Source: Mycobacterium kubicae
GTDB lineage: Bacteria; Actinomycetota; Actinomycetes; Mycobacteriales; Mycobacteriaceae
NCBI RefSeq assembly: GCF_015689175.1
Contig: NZ_CP065047.1
Coordinates: forward strand, 1,488,001 to 1,552,000
DNA length: 64,000 bases
Direction of reading: 5' to 3'
How positions within the stretch are numbered: position 1 is the stretch's first letter; every line of letters starts with the position of its first letter. The notes under the pieces were generated by a model. The model did not search any database and was not told the origin of the DNA. It was given only the letters and a program-made list of their open reading frames with translations. Made by a program: the position numbers and the translations under genes. Below, piece by piece: positions 1 through 7,187 of this stretch.

Positions 1-532
1 ACCGTTTGTTCGACACGGTCAAGAGGAAAGGGGCGCGATCGACGTGTTGTGGGCGAACGCCGGGGTGGGCAAGCAGGCCCGTCTCGGTGAGATCACCGAG
101 GCGGACTTCCATGACGCCTTCTGGTTGAACGCGCGCGGCACGCTGTTCACGGTCCAAAAGGCTCTGCCACTGTTCAACGATGGCGGCTCGATCTTCATGA
201 CCGGGTCGAATGCTTCGCTGCGGGGCTACCCGAATTGGAGTGTGTACGCGGGAAGCAAGGCCGTGTTGCCCGCCTACGCACGGGTGTGGGTATCGGAGTT
301 GAGGGACCGGAAGATCCGGGTGAATGTGCTGACCCCCGGCCAAGTCGCCACGCCGGCCCTGGAACAGGTGATGACCGAGGAGCAGAAGGTGCAGTTCGAG
401 TCCGTGATCCCGCGCCGAGAGTCGGGCCGCCCCGAGGAGATCGCTTCGGCCGCCTTGTTTCTCGCCTCCGATGACTCGAGCTATGTCAACGGCATGGAGC
501 TTGTCGTGGACGGCGGCACGACAGTGATCTGA
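1..532 (+). CDS. SDR family oxidoreductase, 3' part (5' end outside window, possible frameshift)
   Basis: C-terminal two thirds of a classical short-chain dehydrogenase/reductase, an NAD(P)-dependent soluble oxidoreductase of unknown substrate. Visible are the NAG motif of strand 4 (LWANAGVG), the active-site region ending in YAGSK (YxxxK, Tyr and Lys catalytic), the PG motif after strand 6 (TPGQVATP) and the typical SDR C-terminus (SSYVNGMELVVDGG). The frame is open to base 1, but the first seven codons read better in another frame: RLFDTVK in frame 3 joins ERGAIDVLWANAG in frame 2 if one G is missing near base 23. Either the gene is a pseudogene or the base is a sequencing error. A decayed relative with the same tail lies at 60697-61060. 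Confident for the family, not for the substrate or integrity. Confidence 0.8.
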   Translation, partial: PFVRHGQEERGAIDVLWANAGVGKQARLGEITEADFHDAFWLNARGTLFTVQKALPLFNDGGSIFMTGSNASLRGYPNWSVYAGSKAVLPAYARVWVSELRDRKIRVNVLTPGQVATPALEQVMTEEQKVQFESVIPRRESGRPEEIASAALFLASDDSSYVNGMELVVDGGTTVI

Positions 533-597
533 GTGACGTCTGCGCGCATCAATCAGGTCTCACACACCACAAGCACCACATGAGCCAAGGAGTAGCC

Positions 598-1023
598 ATG
601 ACTACGTTCACCCCGCACCGCGGCACGGTGGAGACCTTCGTCAACCACATGGACCGCGGCGCAGACAAAGACGCTCTTTCCACACTCCTCGCCGCGAGTG
701 TGGTGATGTACGGCCCACTCGGCGATGAACCAATCACCGGCCGCGAGGCGGTCCTGGAAGCCATGCGAGGGGTCGGCACGGTGGCGACCGACCTCACCTA
801 CAAAGAAGTCCTCAGCGGCGAGACCCACCACGCCGCGCACTTCCGACTACAGATCGAAGACACCGTGGTCGACGGGATGGATTACATCCTGCTCGACGCG
901 GACGGAAAGATCGCCGAGGTGACCATCTGGTGGCGCCCACTGCCGGCCGGCGTCCAGATGCAGCGCCACCTCGCTGGCCTCCTCGGCATGAAGCCCTGGG
1001 AGCTCCTCACCCACACGCAGTAG
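598..1023 (+). CDS. SnoaL-like / NTF2-fold protein
   Basis: A 141-residue protein with the pattern of the SnoaL-like NTF2 fold: an N-terminal helix (ETFVNHMDRGADKDALSTLLA), the strand YGPLGDEPITGREAVLEAM, and a C-terminal sheet ending in DADGKIAEVTIWWRPL. Members of this fold are small isomerases, hydrolases or ligand-binding proteins; no substrate can be assigned here. The start at 598 is preferred over the ATG at 580 because AAGGAG (587-592) lies 5 bases before 598 and would fall inside the coding region for the earlier start. It follows the SDR gene by 65 bases and precedes a reductase gene by 86 bases on the same strand, so the three may be one small redox transcription unit. Confidence 0.75.
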   Translation: MTTFTPHRGTVETFVNHMDRGADKDALSTLLAASVVMYGPLGDEPITGREAVLEAMRGVGTVATDLTYKEVLSGETHHAAHFRLQIEDTVVDGMDYILLDADGKIAEVTIWWRPLPAGVQMQRHLAGLLGMKPWELLTHTQ

Positions 1024-1109
1024 CGGCGAAATCCAATGTCCGGCATGTGAGCACCAGATCACCGGCCCCCTGCGTATTGACCAGACAACAAGCGGAAAGA
1101 GAGCGCATC

Positions 1110-1730
1110 ATGAGCAGCGTCAGCATCATCGGCTCGGGAAGCATGGCCAGCGCCATCGGCGCCCTAGCCCTCAAGGGCGGCAACACCGTCGAAATCACCG
1201 GTCGCGATAGGGCCAAGGCCCAAGCCCTGGCCAGCGCGCTAGGCAATGGCGCCACGGTCGGAACGTGGGGCACCGCCCCGGCCGGCGACATCGTCATCCT
1301 CGCCGTACTGTTCGACAGCGCCGTGCCGATCGTCAGCGAGTACGGGGACGCGCTGGCCAACAAGATCGTCGTCGACATCACCAACCCCTTCAACGCCAGC
1401 GCCACCGGGCTGGCCATCCCTCACGACACCTCCATCGCGCAAAAGGTCGCCGAGGCCGCCCCCGCAAGCGCCCACATCGTCAAGGCGTTCAACACTCTGT
1501 TCCGCGACGTCCTGGCAGCAGGTGGACCACTGGATGTGTTCGTCGCCGGCGATGACGCGCAGGCGAAAGCAAGCGTGTCGGCATTCATCGAAAGCCTTGG
1601 ACTGCGCCCACAGGACACCGGCGACCTGAGCATGGCGCACTGGCTGGAGGGCGCGGGCCTGCTGTCAGTAGGCCTAGCCAACCATGGCGTGGGCAGCTTG
1701 AACTTCTCCCTCGGCGTCAAACAGGGCTGA
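1110..1730 (+). CDS. NADPH-dependent F420 reductase-like oxidoreductase
   Basis: A 206-residue Rossmann protein of the F420-dependent NADP oxidoreductase family. The N-terminus has a dinucleotide-binding glycine motif (IIGSGSMASAIGALA), followed by ITGRDRAKA, where the basic residue after the second strand suggests NADP(H), and by DIVILAVLFDSAVPIV and VVDITNPFN. The second half (VKAFNTLFRDV, DVFVAGDDAQAK, AHWLEGAGLLSVGL) matches the usual C-terminal part. A longer open frame begins at 930, but the ATG at 1110 follows a purine-rich GGAAAGAGAG stretch and begins the family's N-terminus directly. Whether it uses F420 or only NADP(H) cannot be told from sequence. Last gene before a convergent regulator gene. 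Confidence 0.8.
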   Translation: MSSVSIIGSGSMASAIGALALKGGNTVEITGRDRAKAQALASALGNGATVGTWGTAPAGDIVILAVLFDSAVPIVSEYGDALANKIVVDITNPFNASATGLAIPHDTSIAQKVAEAAPASAHIVKAFNTLFRDVLAAGGPLDVFVAGDDAQAKASVSAFIESLGLRPQDTGDLSMAHWLEGAGLLSVGLANHGVGSLNFSLGVKQG

Positions 1731-1766
1731 GACTCGGGCACGAGCTGCGTGCCAAGCGCCCGTCAC

Positions 1767-2522
1767 CTACTCGAGTGGACGATCGGTGACGCGTTCGAGG
1801 AGCTGGGCAGCGACCGTGTGTAATTTGATGTTGCTGCGCTGGGACAGTTCGGTCAGCACGGCGAATGCTTCGTCGGCGGAGCAGCCGTTCAGCGCCCGGA
1901 TCAGGCCCTTGGCCTGGTCGATGGTGGAGCGAGAGGTCAACGCCTGCTCGAGTTGGGCGACCGTTTCCCGCGACTCCTGCCAGCGACGGGCATTGGCGAT
2001 CGCCTGGCATGCCGTCGCCGTGTAGAGCCGCATCAGCTCTTCGTCGAATGGGTCGAACGCCGCGGCTCGGCGGCTGTAGATGTTGATCGATCCGACGAGT
2101 TCGGCCTCTCGGTCCGATGCCACCGGCAGGACGATCAACGGAACCGACAAGCTGGCTCGCACGCCTACCTGCCGCGCGGCTCCGAGGAACTCCGGCCATC
2201 GATCGTCGTCCAGATCTGTGACGACGCGCAGCGGCCTTCGCCCATCGGCGGCTTGCAAGCACGGTCCTCGCGTCGACTCGTACTGAGCTTGGTCGAGCGC
2301 TAACACTTGGGCATCGGTGTGTGCGGCGGTTCGCGGTTTGGTGCCATCGACCACGGTGATGGTCACCGCGTCGGCGTCCGGGACGGCGCGACAGGCCGTC
2401 CAGGCTATGCGTTGCAACACCTCGTCGAGTGGCTCTTCAGCCGCGATCAGGGCGCCGAGCGCCTCGACCGCGTCGGCCGTCGAGGCCAACCGGTCGTACT
2501 CGTTGGGTCGTTCAGTGCTCAT
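1767..2522 (-). CDS. GAF and ANTAR domain regulator
   Basis: A 251-residue protein with an N-terminal GAF domain (about residues 20-165, including the DADAVTITVVDG and STRGPCLQAA stretches) and a C-terminal ANTAR domain (about 175-240; LEQALTSRSTIDQAKGLI then ALNGCSADEAFAVL). ANTAR domains bind paired hairpins in nascent RNA and block transcription terminators; GAF domains bind small ligands or dimerise. Such proteins are abundant in mycobacteria and other actinobacteria. The combination suggests a ligand-controlled antiterminator, but no RNA target is evident nearby. It is convergent with the reductase gene, with 36 bases between the stops. Its 143-base upstream gap faces the end of the asparagine synthase gene. 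Confidence 0.85.
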   Translation of the reverse strand: MSTERPNEYDRLASTADAVEALGALIAAEEPLDEVLQRIAWTACRAVPDADAVTITVVDGTKPRTAAHTDAQVLALDQAQYESTRGPCLQAADGRRPLRVVTDLDDDRWPEFLGAARQVGVRASLSVPLIVLPVASDREAELVGSINIYSRRAAAFDPFDEELMRLYTATACQAIANARRWQESRETVAQLEQALTSRSTIDQAKGLIRALNGCSADEAFAVLTELSQRSNIKLHTVAAQLLERVTDRPLE

Positions 2523-2665
2523 CGGGTGCGCCGAGCCCTTCCCCGGGGAAAGAGGCGGCTATCGCACCGTTCCGCAGGGACACCACACTAGCCCTCAGCA
2601 ACGGTCTTGGCTATCCATTGCGCCTGATAGGCGCCGGTGGCAAGAGTGCATCGACACGAAGTGGC

Positions 2666-4582
2666 TCACGCCATGGAGAACAGCTCTTGCATCACAACCA
2701 CACTCGCGGCGCGCTGCAATCCACCTTCCACCGCGATGCGTTGATCGTCCGGGCAGTCGAGCAACTGATCGAGCGCCGTATTGACCTTCGTCATGTCGTA
2801 GATCGGCTGGTCCTTTGCCGCCTCCGACGCGAACGTATCGCGGTAGAAGGCCAGCATCGGGTCGTTCCTGGTGCGCGTCGGCGGCGTGGTGAACGGATGC
2901 TTCTGGCGGTCATACACCTCCGGTATCAACACGTCCTTCGCCGCTTCGCGAAGAACATGCTTTTCACGGATGCCCTTCACTTTCAGGCGCACCGGAACGC
3001 GGGCCGCGACCTCGGCGACGCGGTGGTCCAGGAACGGCACGCGCCCCTCGATGGAATGCGCCATCTCCATGCGGTCGGCGAGATAATTCAGAATGAAATT
3101 CGGCAGCACCGTCTTGGCGTTGACGTACAGCATCTGATTCAGGTGGTCGCGTCCGGTGACGCGCTGTGCAATCGGTAACCGATCAAGCGCGGACACTAGG
3201 GGCTGGAACTCCCGCACCCAAACCGGAAGGTCGTCACGTAGCAGTGGTGCCACGCTATTGGTCTGCGCTGCACCGACATTGAGCGTTGCCGGCAGCCAGC
3301 CGAGCCTGCGCTCCACCGCCTGCATTTCGGGACTACTGACGCGATCCGGCATCATCAGCGCGCGCGTCGCAGCGTTGGCGCCGAGCATCTCATCGAGGAG
3401 TTTGACTCTGTCGTCGGCAGTTAATGTCACGTCGTCGTTCAGTGCGTCGACGCGGTAGTACGGATACCCGCCCAGCATTTCGTCGGCACCTTCGCCGGTG
3501 AACACCACCTTGATGCCTGCAGCCCGGACGGCACGGCTGAGGAGGTATTTGGCCACGCCATGGCCGTTGAACATTTGCGTTTCGGCGTGCCAGACCGCGT
3601 CGGCGAATGATTCGGCGATCTCGCGTCCGGTGATCGGAATGGGGTGATATGTCGCGCCGACGCGCTTGGCCTGTTCTTCCGCGACCCGGGCCTCGTCATA
3701 GAGCGGATTCTCAAACGTCAGTGTGAATGCGCGAATCGGCCGGTCCATCTCCTGCTGGGCGAGTCCGAGCACGGCGCAGGAGTCGATGCCACCACTGAGG
3801 TACGACGCGACCTCGACGTCCGCCACCAGCCTTTCCCGCACGGCCTCCTGAAGAACCTGGCGAAATTCGTCGACGACCTCGGCCTCACTGCGCGTGTCCG
3901 CGCGCATCTCATCGGCAGTCGGGATCTCCCAATCCCAGTACGGGTAGATGCGAACAACGCCATCTCGGGCTATCGCATAACAACCCGGCGGCACCGTACT
4001 GATCCCGGCGAATTCGGTCTTTTCATGGGATCTGCCGAAACCTCCGGTTGCGCCCTCGAGGTCCCATGCGGCCGGCACACCTAACGCCAACAGTGCTTTG
4101 ATCTCCGAGGCGAAGAACACGTCCCCGTTCACCACCGCGTAGTAGAGCGGCTTTACCCCGAAGCGATCACGGACCGCGATCATCGCCCGTTGGTGTTGGT
4201 CGGCAATGACCATCGCGAACTCACCGCGCAGTTGCGTCGTGGCCTGCATACCGCGCTCGTGATAGAGGTGCACCGCGATTTCACTGTCGCTCTCGGTGGA
4301 GAAGTGATAGCCACTGGATCGCAGACGTTCGCGAATCTCGCGGTAGCCGTAGAACTCGCCGTTCACCACCACATGCACCGCGCCATCCGGACTGCTCATG
4401 GGCTGACTGCCGTTGCGTAAGCCGATGATCGACAACCGCGTGTGTCCGAGGGTCCACTGCCCATCACGCGACGTCCAGATGCCGGTGCCGTCCGGTCCGC
4501 GATGCTCCAAGCGCTTGAGCGCCGCATCACATTTCTCACGCGAAAGCCCGCGCCGGGTCATCGCGGCGAATATCCCGCACAT
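2666..4582 (-). CDS. asnB: asparagine synthase (glutamine-hydrolysing)
   Basis: A 638-residue class II asparagine synthetase, which makes asparagine from aspartate, ATP and glutamine. The mature N-terminus is MCGIF, with Cys2 the glutaminase nucleophile, so the start is placed at 4582 rather than at the longer 4651 start. GGAGGA lies 7 bases upstream of 4582. The glutaminase domain shows RLEHRGPDG, HTRLSIIG and VVNGEFYGY. The synthetase domain shows the pyrophosphate loop SGGIDS and the FTGEGADEMLGGYPYYR and SIEGRVPFLDH motifs. Length fits the family and no lesion is seen. It stands alone between the ANTAR gene and the arsenic cluster. It may be housekeeping or may amidate another carboxylate, since no biosynthetic neighbours decide this. 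Confidence 0.92.
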   Translation of the reverse strand: MCGIFAAMTRRGLSREKCDAALKRLEHRGPDGTGIWTSRDGQWTLGHTRLSIIGLRNGSQPMSSPDGAVHVVVNGEFYGYREIRERLRSSGYHFSTESDSEIAVHLYHERGMQATTQLRGEFAMVIADQHQRAMIAVRDRFGVKPLYYAVVNGDVFFASEIKALLALGVPAAWDLEGATGGFGRSHEKTEFAGISTVPPGCYAIARDGVVRIYPYWDWEIPTADEMRADTRSEAEVVDEFRQVLQEAVRERLVADVEVASYLSGGIDSCAVLGLAQQEMDRPIRAFTLTFENPLYDEARVAEEQAKRVGATYHPIPITGREIAESFADAVWHAETQMFNGHGVAKYLLSRAVRAAGIKVVFTGEGADEMLGGYPYYRVDALNDDVTLTADDRVKLLDEMLGANAATRALMMPDRVSSPEMQAVERRLGWLPATLNVGAAQTNSVAPLLRDDLPVWVREFQPLVSALDRLPIAQRVTGRDHLNQMLYVNAKTVLPNFILNYLADRMEMAHSIEGRVPFLDHRVAEVAARVPVRLKVKGIREKHVLREAAKDVLIPEVYDRQKHPFTTPPTRTRNDPMLAFYRDTFASEAAKDQPIYDMTKVNTALDQLLDCPDDQRIAVEGGLQRAASVVVMQELFSMA

Positions 4583-4722
4583 GCGCTGGTCCTCCGACAT
4601 CCCGTGGTGGTCGCACGCCGATCTGGGAGCGTCGGCACGAAGATACGCCACGAACCGGCCGCCCGATGGGCTGGCCCGAATTCGTCCGGGTCAGCGCTGC
4701 GGCCGCACGCTGGGTACGCAGC

Positions 4723-5781
4723 TCACGCGCCCGCCATGTGCGGGGAGCGACGCCGCAGTCCCAGTGATACATAGACCAATGCGACGAGTACCGGCACTTC
4801 GATGAGTGGCCCGACAACGCCGGCTAACGCCTGGCCGGAGGTGGCACCGTATGTGGCGATCGCGACGGCAATGGCGAGCTCAAAGTTGTTGCCAGCGGCG
4901 GTAAAAGCGAGGGTAGTGGTGCGTTCGTAGCCCAGGTGCAAGGCGGAGCCGAGGGCATAGCCGCCGCCCCACATCACGGCGAAGTACGCCAGCAGTGGCA
5001 GCGCGATTCGCGCGACATCCCAGGGCCGCGCGGTGATCTGCTGACCTTGCAGCGCGAACAGGATGACGATCGTGAACAGCAGCCCGTACAACGCCCAGGG
5101 CCCGACCTTCGGCAGGTAGCGGTTCTCATACCAACTGCGGCCGTTGGCCTTTTCTGCCCAACGCCGCGACAGGTATCCCGCCAGCAGCGGTACACCGAGG
5201 AAGACAAGGACGGACTTGGCGATCTGCCACGTGGAGACGCTGATGCCGGTTTGGGGTAGGCCCAGCCAGCCCGGCAGCACCGCAAGGTAGAACCAGCCCA
5301 GGACGGCGAACATGGCGACTTGGAAGATCGAGTTCAGCGCGACCAAAACTGCGGCGGCGTCCCGGTCGCCGCAGGCCAGGTCGTTCCAGATGATCACCAT
5401 GGCGATGCAGCGGGCCAATCCGACGATGATCAGCCCGGTGCGATATTCGGGCAAGTCCGGCAGCAACGACCAGGCCAGGCAAAACATCACCAACGGACCC
5501 AGCAACCAGTTCAGGATCAAGGAAGACACCATCAGCTTCCGGTCACTGGTCACGGTCTGCAGCCGGTCGTAACGGACCTTGGCCAGCACCGGATACATCA
5601 TGACCAGCAACCCGAGTGCGATGGGTAGCGAGATGCTTTGTATCTGAACGGCTTCCAACAAAGGGCCTACGTCGAACCGACCCAACAACAGGCCTGCGCC
5701 CATTGCCGCGGCGATCCACACTGGCAGTAACCGATCGAGCGTGGGGAGCCTCGCGATCGGCTGGTCCTGGACCTCGGTCAT
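4723..5781 (-). CDS. arsenite efflux transporter, ACR3 family
   Basis: A 352-residue inner-membrane protein with about ten hydrophobic segments, of the ACR3 (BASS superfamily) arsenite/H+ antiporters that export As(III). Diagnostic stretches are LILNWLLGPLVMFCLAW, where the conserved membrane Cys is thought to bind arsenite, GLARCIAMVIIWNDLACGD, and TLAFTAAGNNFELAIAVAIATYG. The open frame runs back to 5973, but the first 64 codons overlap the upstream arsI-like gene and look like frame shadow. The start at 5781 begins MTEVQ and leaves only 13 bases after the upstream stop, so the two genes are one operon. Expected to be induced through the ArsR repressor encoded divergently. Confidence 0.93.
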   Translation of the reverse strand: MTEVQDQPIARLPTLDRLLPVWIAAAMGAGLLLGRFDVGPLLEAVQIQSISLPIALGLLVMMYPVLAKVRYDRLQTVTSDRKLMVSSLILNWLLGPLVMFCLAWSLLPDLPEYRTGLIIVGLARCIAMVIIWNDLACGDRDAAAVLVALNSIFQVAMFAVLGWFYLAVLPGWLGLPQTGISVSTWQIAKSVLVFLGVPLLAGYLSRRWAEKANGRSWYENRYLPKVGPWALYGLLFTIVILFALQGQQITARPWDVARIALPLLAYFAVMWGGGYALGSALHLGYERTTTLAFTAAGNNFELAIAVAIATYGATSGQALAGVVGPLIEVPVLVALVYVSLGLRRRSPHMAGA

Positions 5782-5794
5782 CGCGATACGCGGG

Positions 5795-6208
5795 TCAGCA
5801 GCACGACGGTGCGGCCTGCTCGGTACCGGCGGCGCCGAAGGTGTCGGAGTCGGCCAGCACGGTGTAGACCTCCCAGCGCTCCCCGTCGGGCCCGGTGACC
5901 CAGACCTTGTCCTGGGTGGCAAAGCAACAAGTGGTGCCCAGGTCTTCCTCAGTGAACATCCCGGCTGAGTCAAGTCGGTCGATCTCGGCGTGCACGGCGT
6001 CGCTGGAGTCGACTTCCACGCCGAGGTGATTGAGGGTGCCGCCTTGGCCGGGGTTCTGCAGTAGCACCAACTTCAGCGGTGGGTTCGCCACGGCGAAGTT
6101 CGCGTAGCCCGGCTTGACTTTGGCCGGCTTGGTCCGAAATAGCTTCGAGTAGAACGCGATTGCGCTGTCGAGGTCGTCGACGTTGAGAGCCAACTGCACG
6201 CGGGACAT
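5795..6208 (-). CDS. arsI: ArsI/CadI-type VOC metalloprotein (organoarsenical C-As lyase family)
   Basis: A 137-residue vicinal-oxygen-chelate fold protein of the ArsI/CadI family. ArsI enzymes are Fe(II) dioxygenases that cleave the carbon-arsenic bond of trivalent methyl- and aryl-arsenicals. Visible are a Gln-His-Glu metal triad (Gln5 in VQLALNV, His61 in NHLGVEV, Glu113 in RWEVYTV) and the vicinal thiol pair Cys94-Cys95 (GTTCCFA) that binds the arsenical, plus a second Cys-Cys at the C-terminus. Start at 6208 chosen because GGAGG precedes it; the upstream ATG at 6331 would read through the operator region. First gene of the ars operon, directly next to the double operator. Mycobacterial relatives are often named CadI after cadmium induction; the vicinal thiols favour ArsI. 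Confidence 0.85.
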   Translation of the reverse strand: MSRVQLALNVDDLDSAIAFYSKLFRTKPAKVKPGYANFAVANPPLKLVLLQNPGQGGTLNHLGVEVDSSDAVHAEIDRLDSAGMFTEEDLGTTCCFATQDKVWVTGPDGERWEVYTVLADSDTFGAAGTEQAAPSCC

Positions 6209-6220
6209 GAGGCCTCCGGT

Positions 6221-6282
6221 TTTGACATATATCGAAGTGGTGGCAGGCGTCATGCTGCCACCCTCTTTGATATATGTCAAAG
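6221..6282. promoter_or_regulatory. divergent ars promoter region with two symmetric ArsR operators
   Basis: The 94 bases between the arsI and arsR starts hold a mirror-symmetric layout centred near 6250.5. TTTGACATATATCGAA (6221-6236) and TTTGATATATGTCAAA (6266-6281) are each near-palindromes with an AT-rich centre typical of ArsR sites, and they are near inverted copies of each other. Between them is an 8-bp inverted repeat, GGTGGCAG (6239-6246) and CTGCCACC (6255-6262), with an 8-base spacer. Each ArsR-like box sits just upstream of one of the divergent genes, which fits joint repression of both by ArsR. Operator identity is inferred from position and symmetry. Confidence 0.75.
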
Positions 6283-6302
6283 TCCATGGCAGACTGGGGG
6301 CC

Positions 6303-6662
6303 ATGCCGAAAGCGTTGCCGGTCATCGACACGACGTCGCCAGTGTGTTGCGCCCCGGTGGCCTCCGGGCCGATGAACGACGAGGACGCTCTGCAGATTGC
6401 GTTGCGGTTGCGGGCACTGGCCGACCCGGTACGGGTGAAAATCGTGTCGTATCTCTTCAGTTCGGCTGCGGGGGAGGAGATCTCCGGTGACCTCGCAGCC
6501 GTGTTGGGCCTCAGTGAGTCAACCGTCAGTCACCACTTAACACAGTTGCGCAAGGCCGGAATCGTGGTCTCGGATCGGCGCGGGATGAATGTGTTTCATC
6601 GAGTGCGTCGCGACTCGCTGCAGGCGTTATGCGCTGCGCTGGACCCGAACTGCTGTAGCTGA
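6303..6662 (+). CDS. arsR: ArsR/SmtB family arsenic-responsive repressor
   Basis: A 119-residue winged-helix repressor. The DNA-binding part is clear (RALADPVRVKIVSYL, then LGLSESTVSHHLTQLRKAGIV, then the RRGMNVFHRV wing). Two Cys pairs are visible: Cys15-Cys16 near the N-terminus (SPVCCAP) and Cys117-Cys118 at the end (NCCS). In the C. glutamicum type of ArsR, Cys15, Cys16 and Cys55 bind As(III); here position 55 is Ala, so the third thiol probably comes from the C-terminal pair. The start at 6303 lies downstream of the operators; a longer frame from 6183 would translate the operator itself. Divergent from the arsI-ACR3 operon, which it should repress. Confidence 0.92.
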   Translation: MPKALPVIDTTSPVCCAPVASGPMNDEDALQIALRLRALADPVRVKIVSYLFSSAAGEEISGDLAAVLGLSESTVSHHLTQLRKAGIVVSDRRGMNVFHRVRRDSLQALCAALDPNCCS

Positions 6663-7187
6663 CCCTGGGGCATTGACCACGCGTGTATGGGTTCCGCAAC
6701 CGACGGTCAGAGGTTTCCGGCGTCATGTCGTGCCCCATCCTTGGAGAGAAGTCCGCCTAGGTGCCGTGGGCGTGCCTTCGTGCGCGGCTCTGCCGGGGGA
6801 GACGGAACGGTCAAACTCGGTCCCATTTCCGAGAAATTCTCATCAATGCCTGCGACCTGCACGGCTCTTCCCGCGGCTGACCCGAGACGCTGGATGTACT
6901 CCTCAACCGCGTTCGGGTCGCCACGGACCAAAATGCCCGTCGTGGACGGAGAGGACAACCTCCTCACCGGTGATAGCCACCGGGAGGTCGCTCAATACAT
7001 CATGCCCCAAACACCCGCCATCATCGACGAGTTTAAACAAAAATGTGGGCACCGCGCAGTCGAAGCAGAAAGGCGGTCAGCCTAGCTTTTCGGAACTCAC
7101 CTCATGTGTCGGTGTACTGATTTAAGCTCCGTCCTCGCAAGCTAATTTTGGCTTTCGCCAGAGCAAAACTTTTAGTATCGAGGGAAA
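6663..7187. other. 525-base stretch without a confident gene; left edge of the defence island
   Basis: Lies between arsR and the island's first gene. The only frame with protein-like composition is on the minus strand at 6707-6967 (86 codons from a GTG, with LVRGDPNAVEEYIQRLGSAA and a Pro-rich tail). It has no recognised domain and no partner, so it is noted rather than called. The last 60 bases before 7188 are AT-richer and probably carry the promoter for the plus-strand island genes, with GAGGGA just before the ATG. No tRNA or direct-repeat attachment site was found here. Confidence 0.5.

Noticed and set aside
6707..6967. Minus-strand hypothetical gene of 86 codons
   Set aside because: Protein-like in part, but there is no recognised domain or coupling to a neighbour; kept only as a note.
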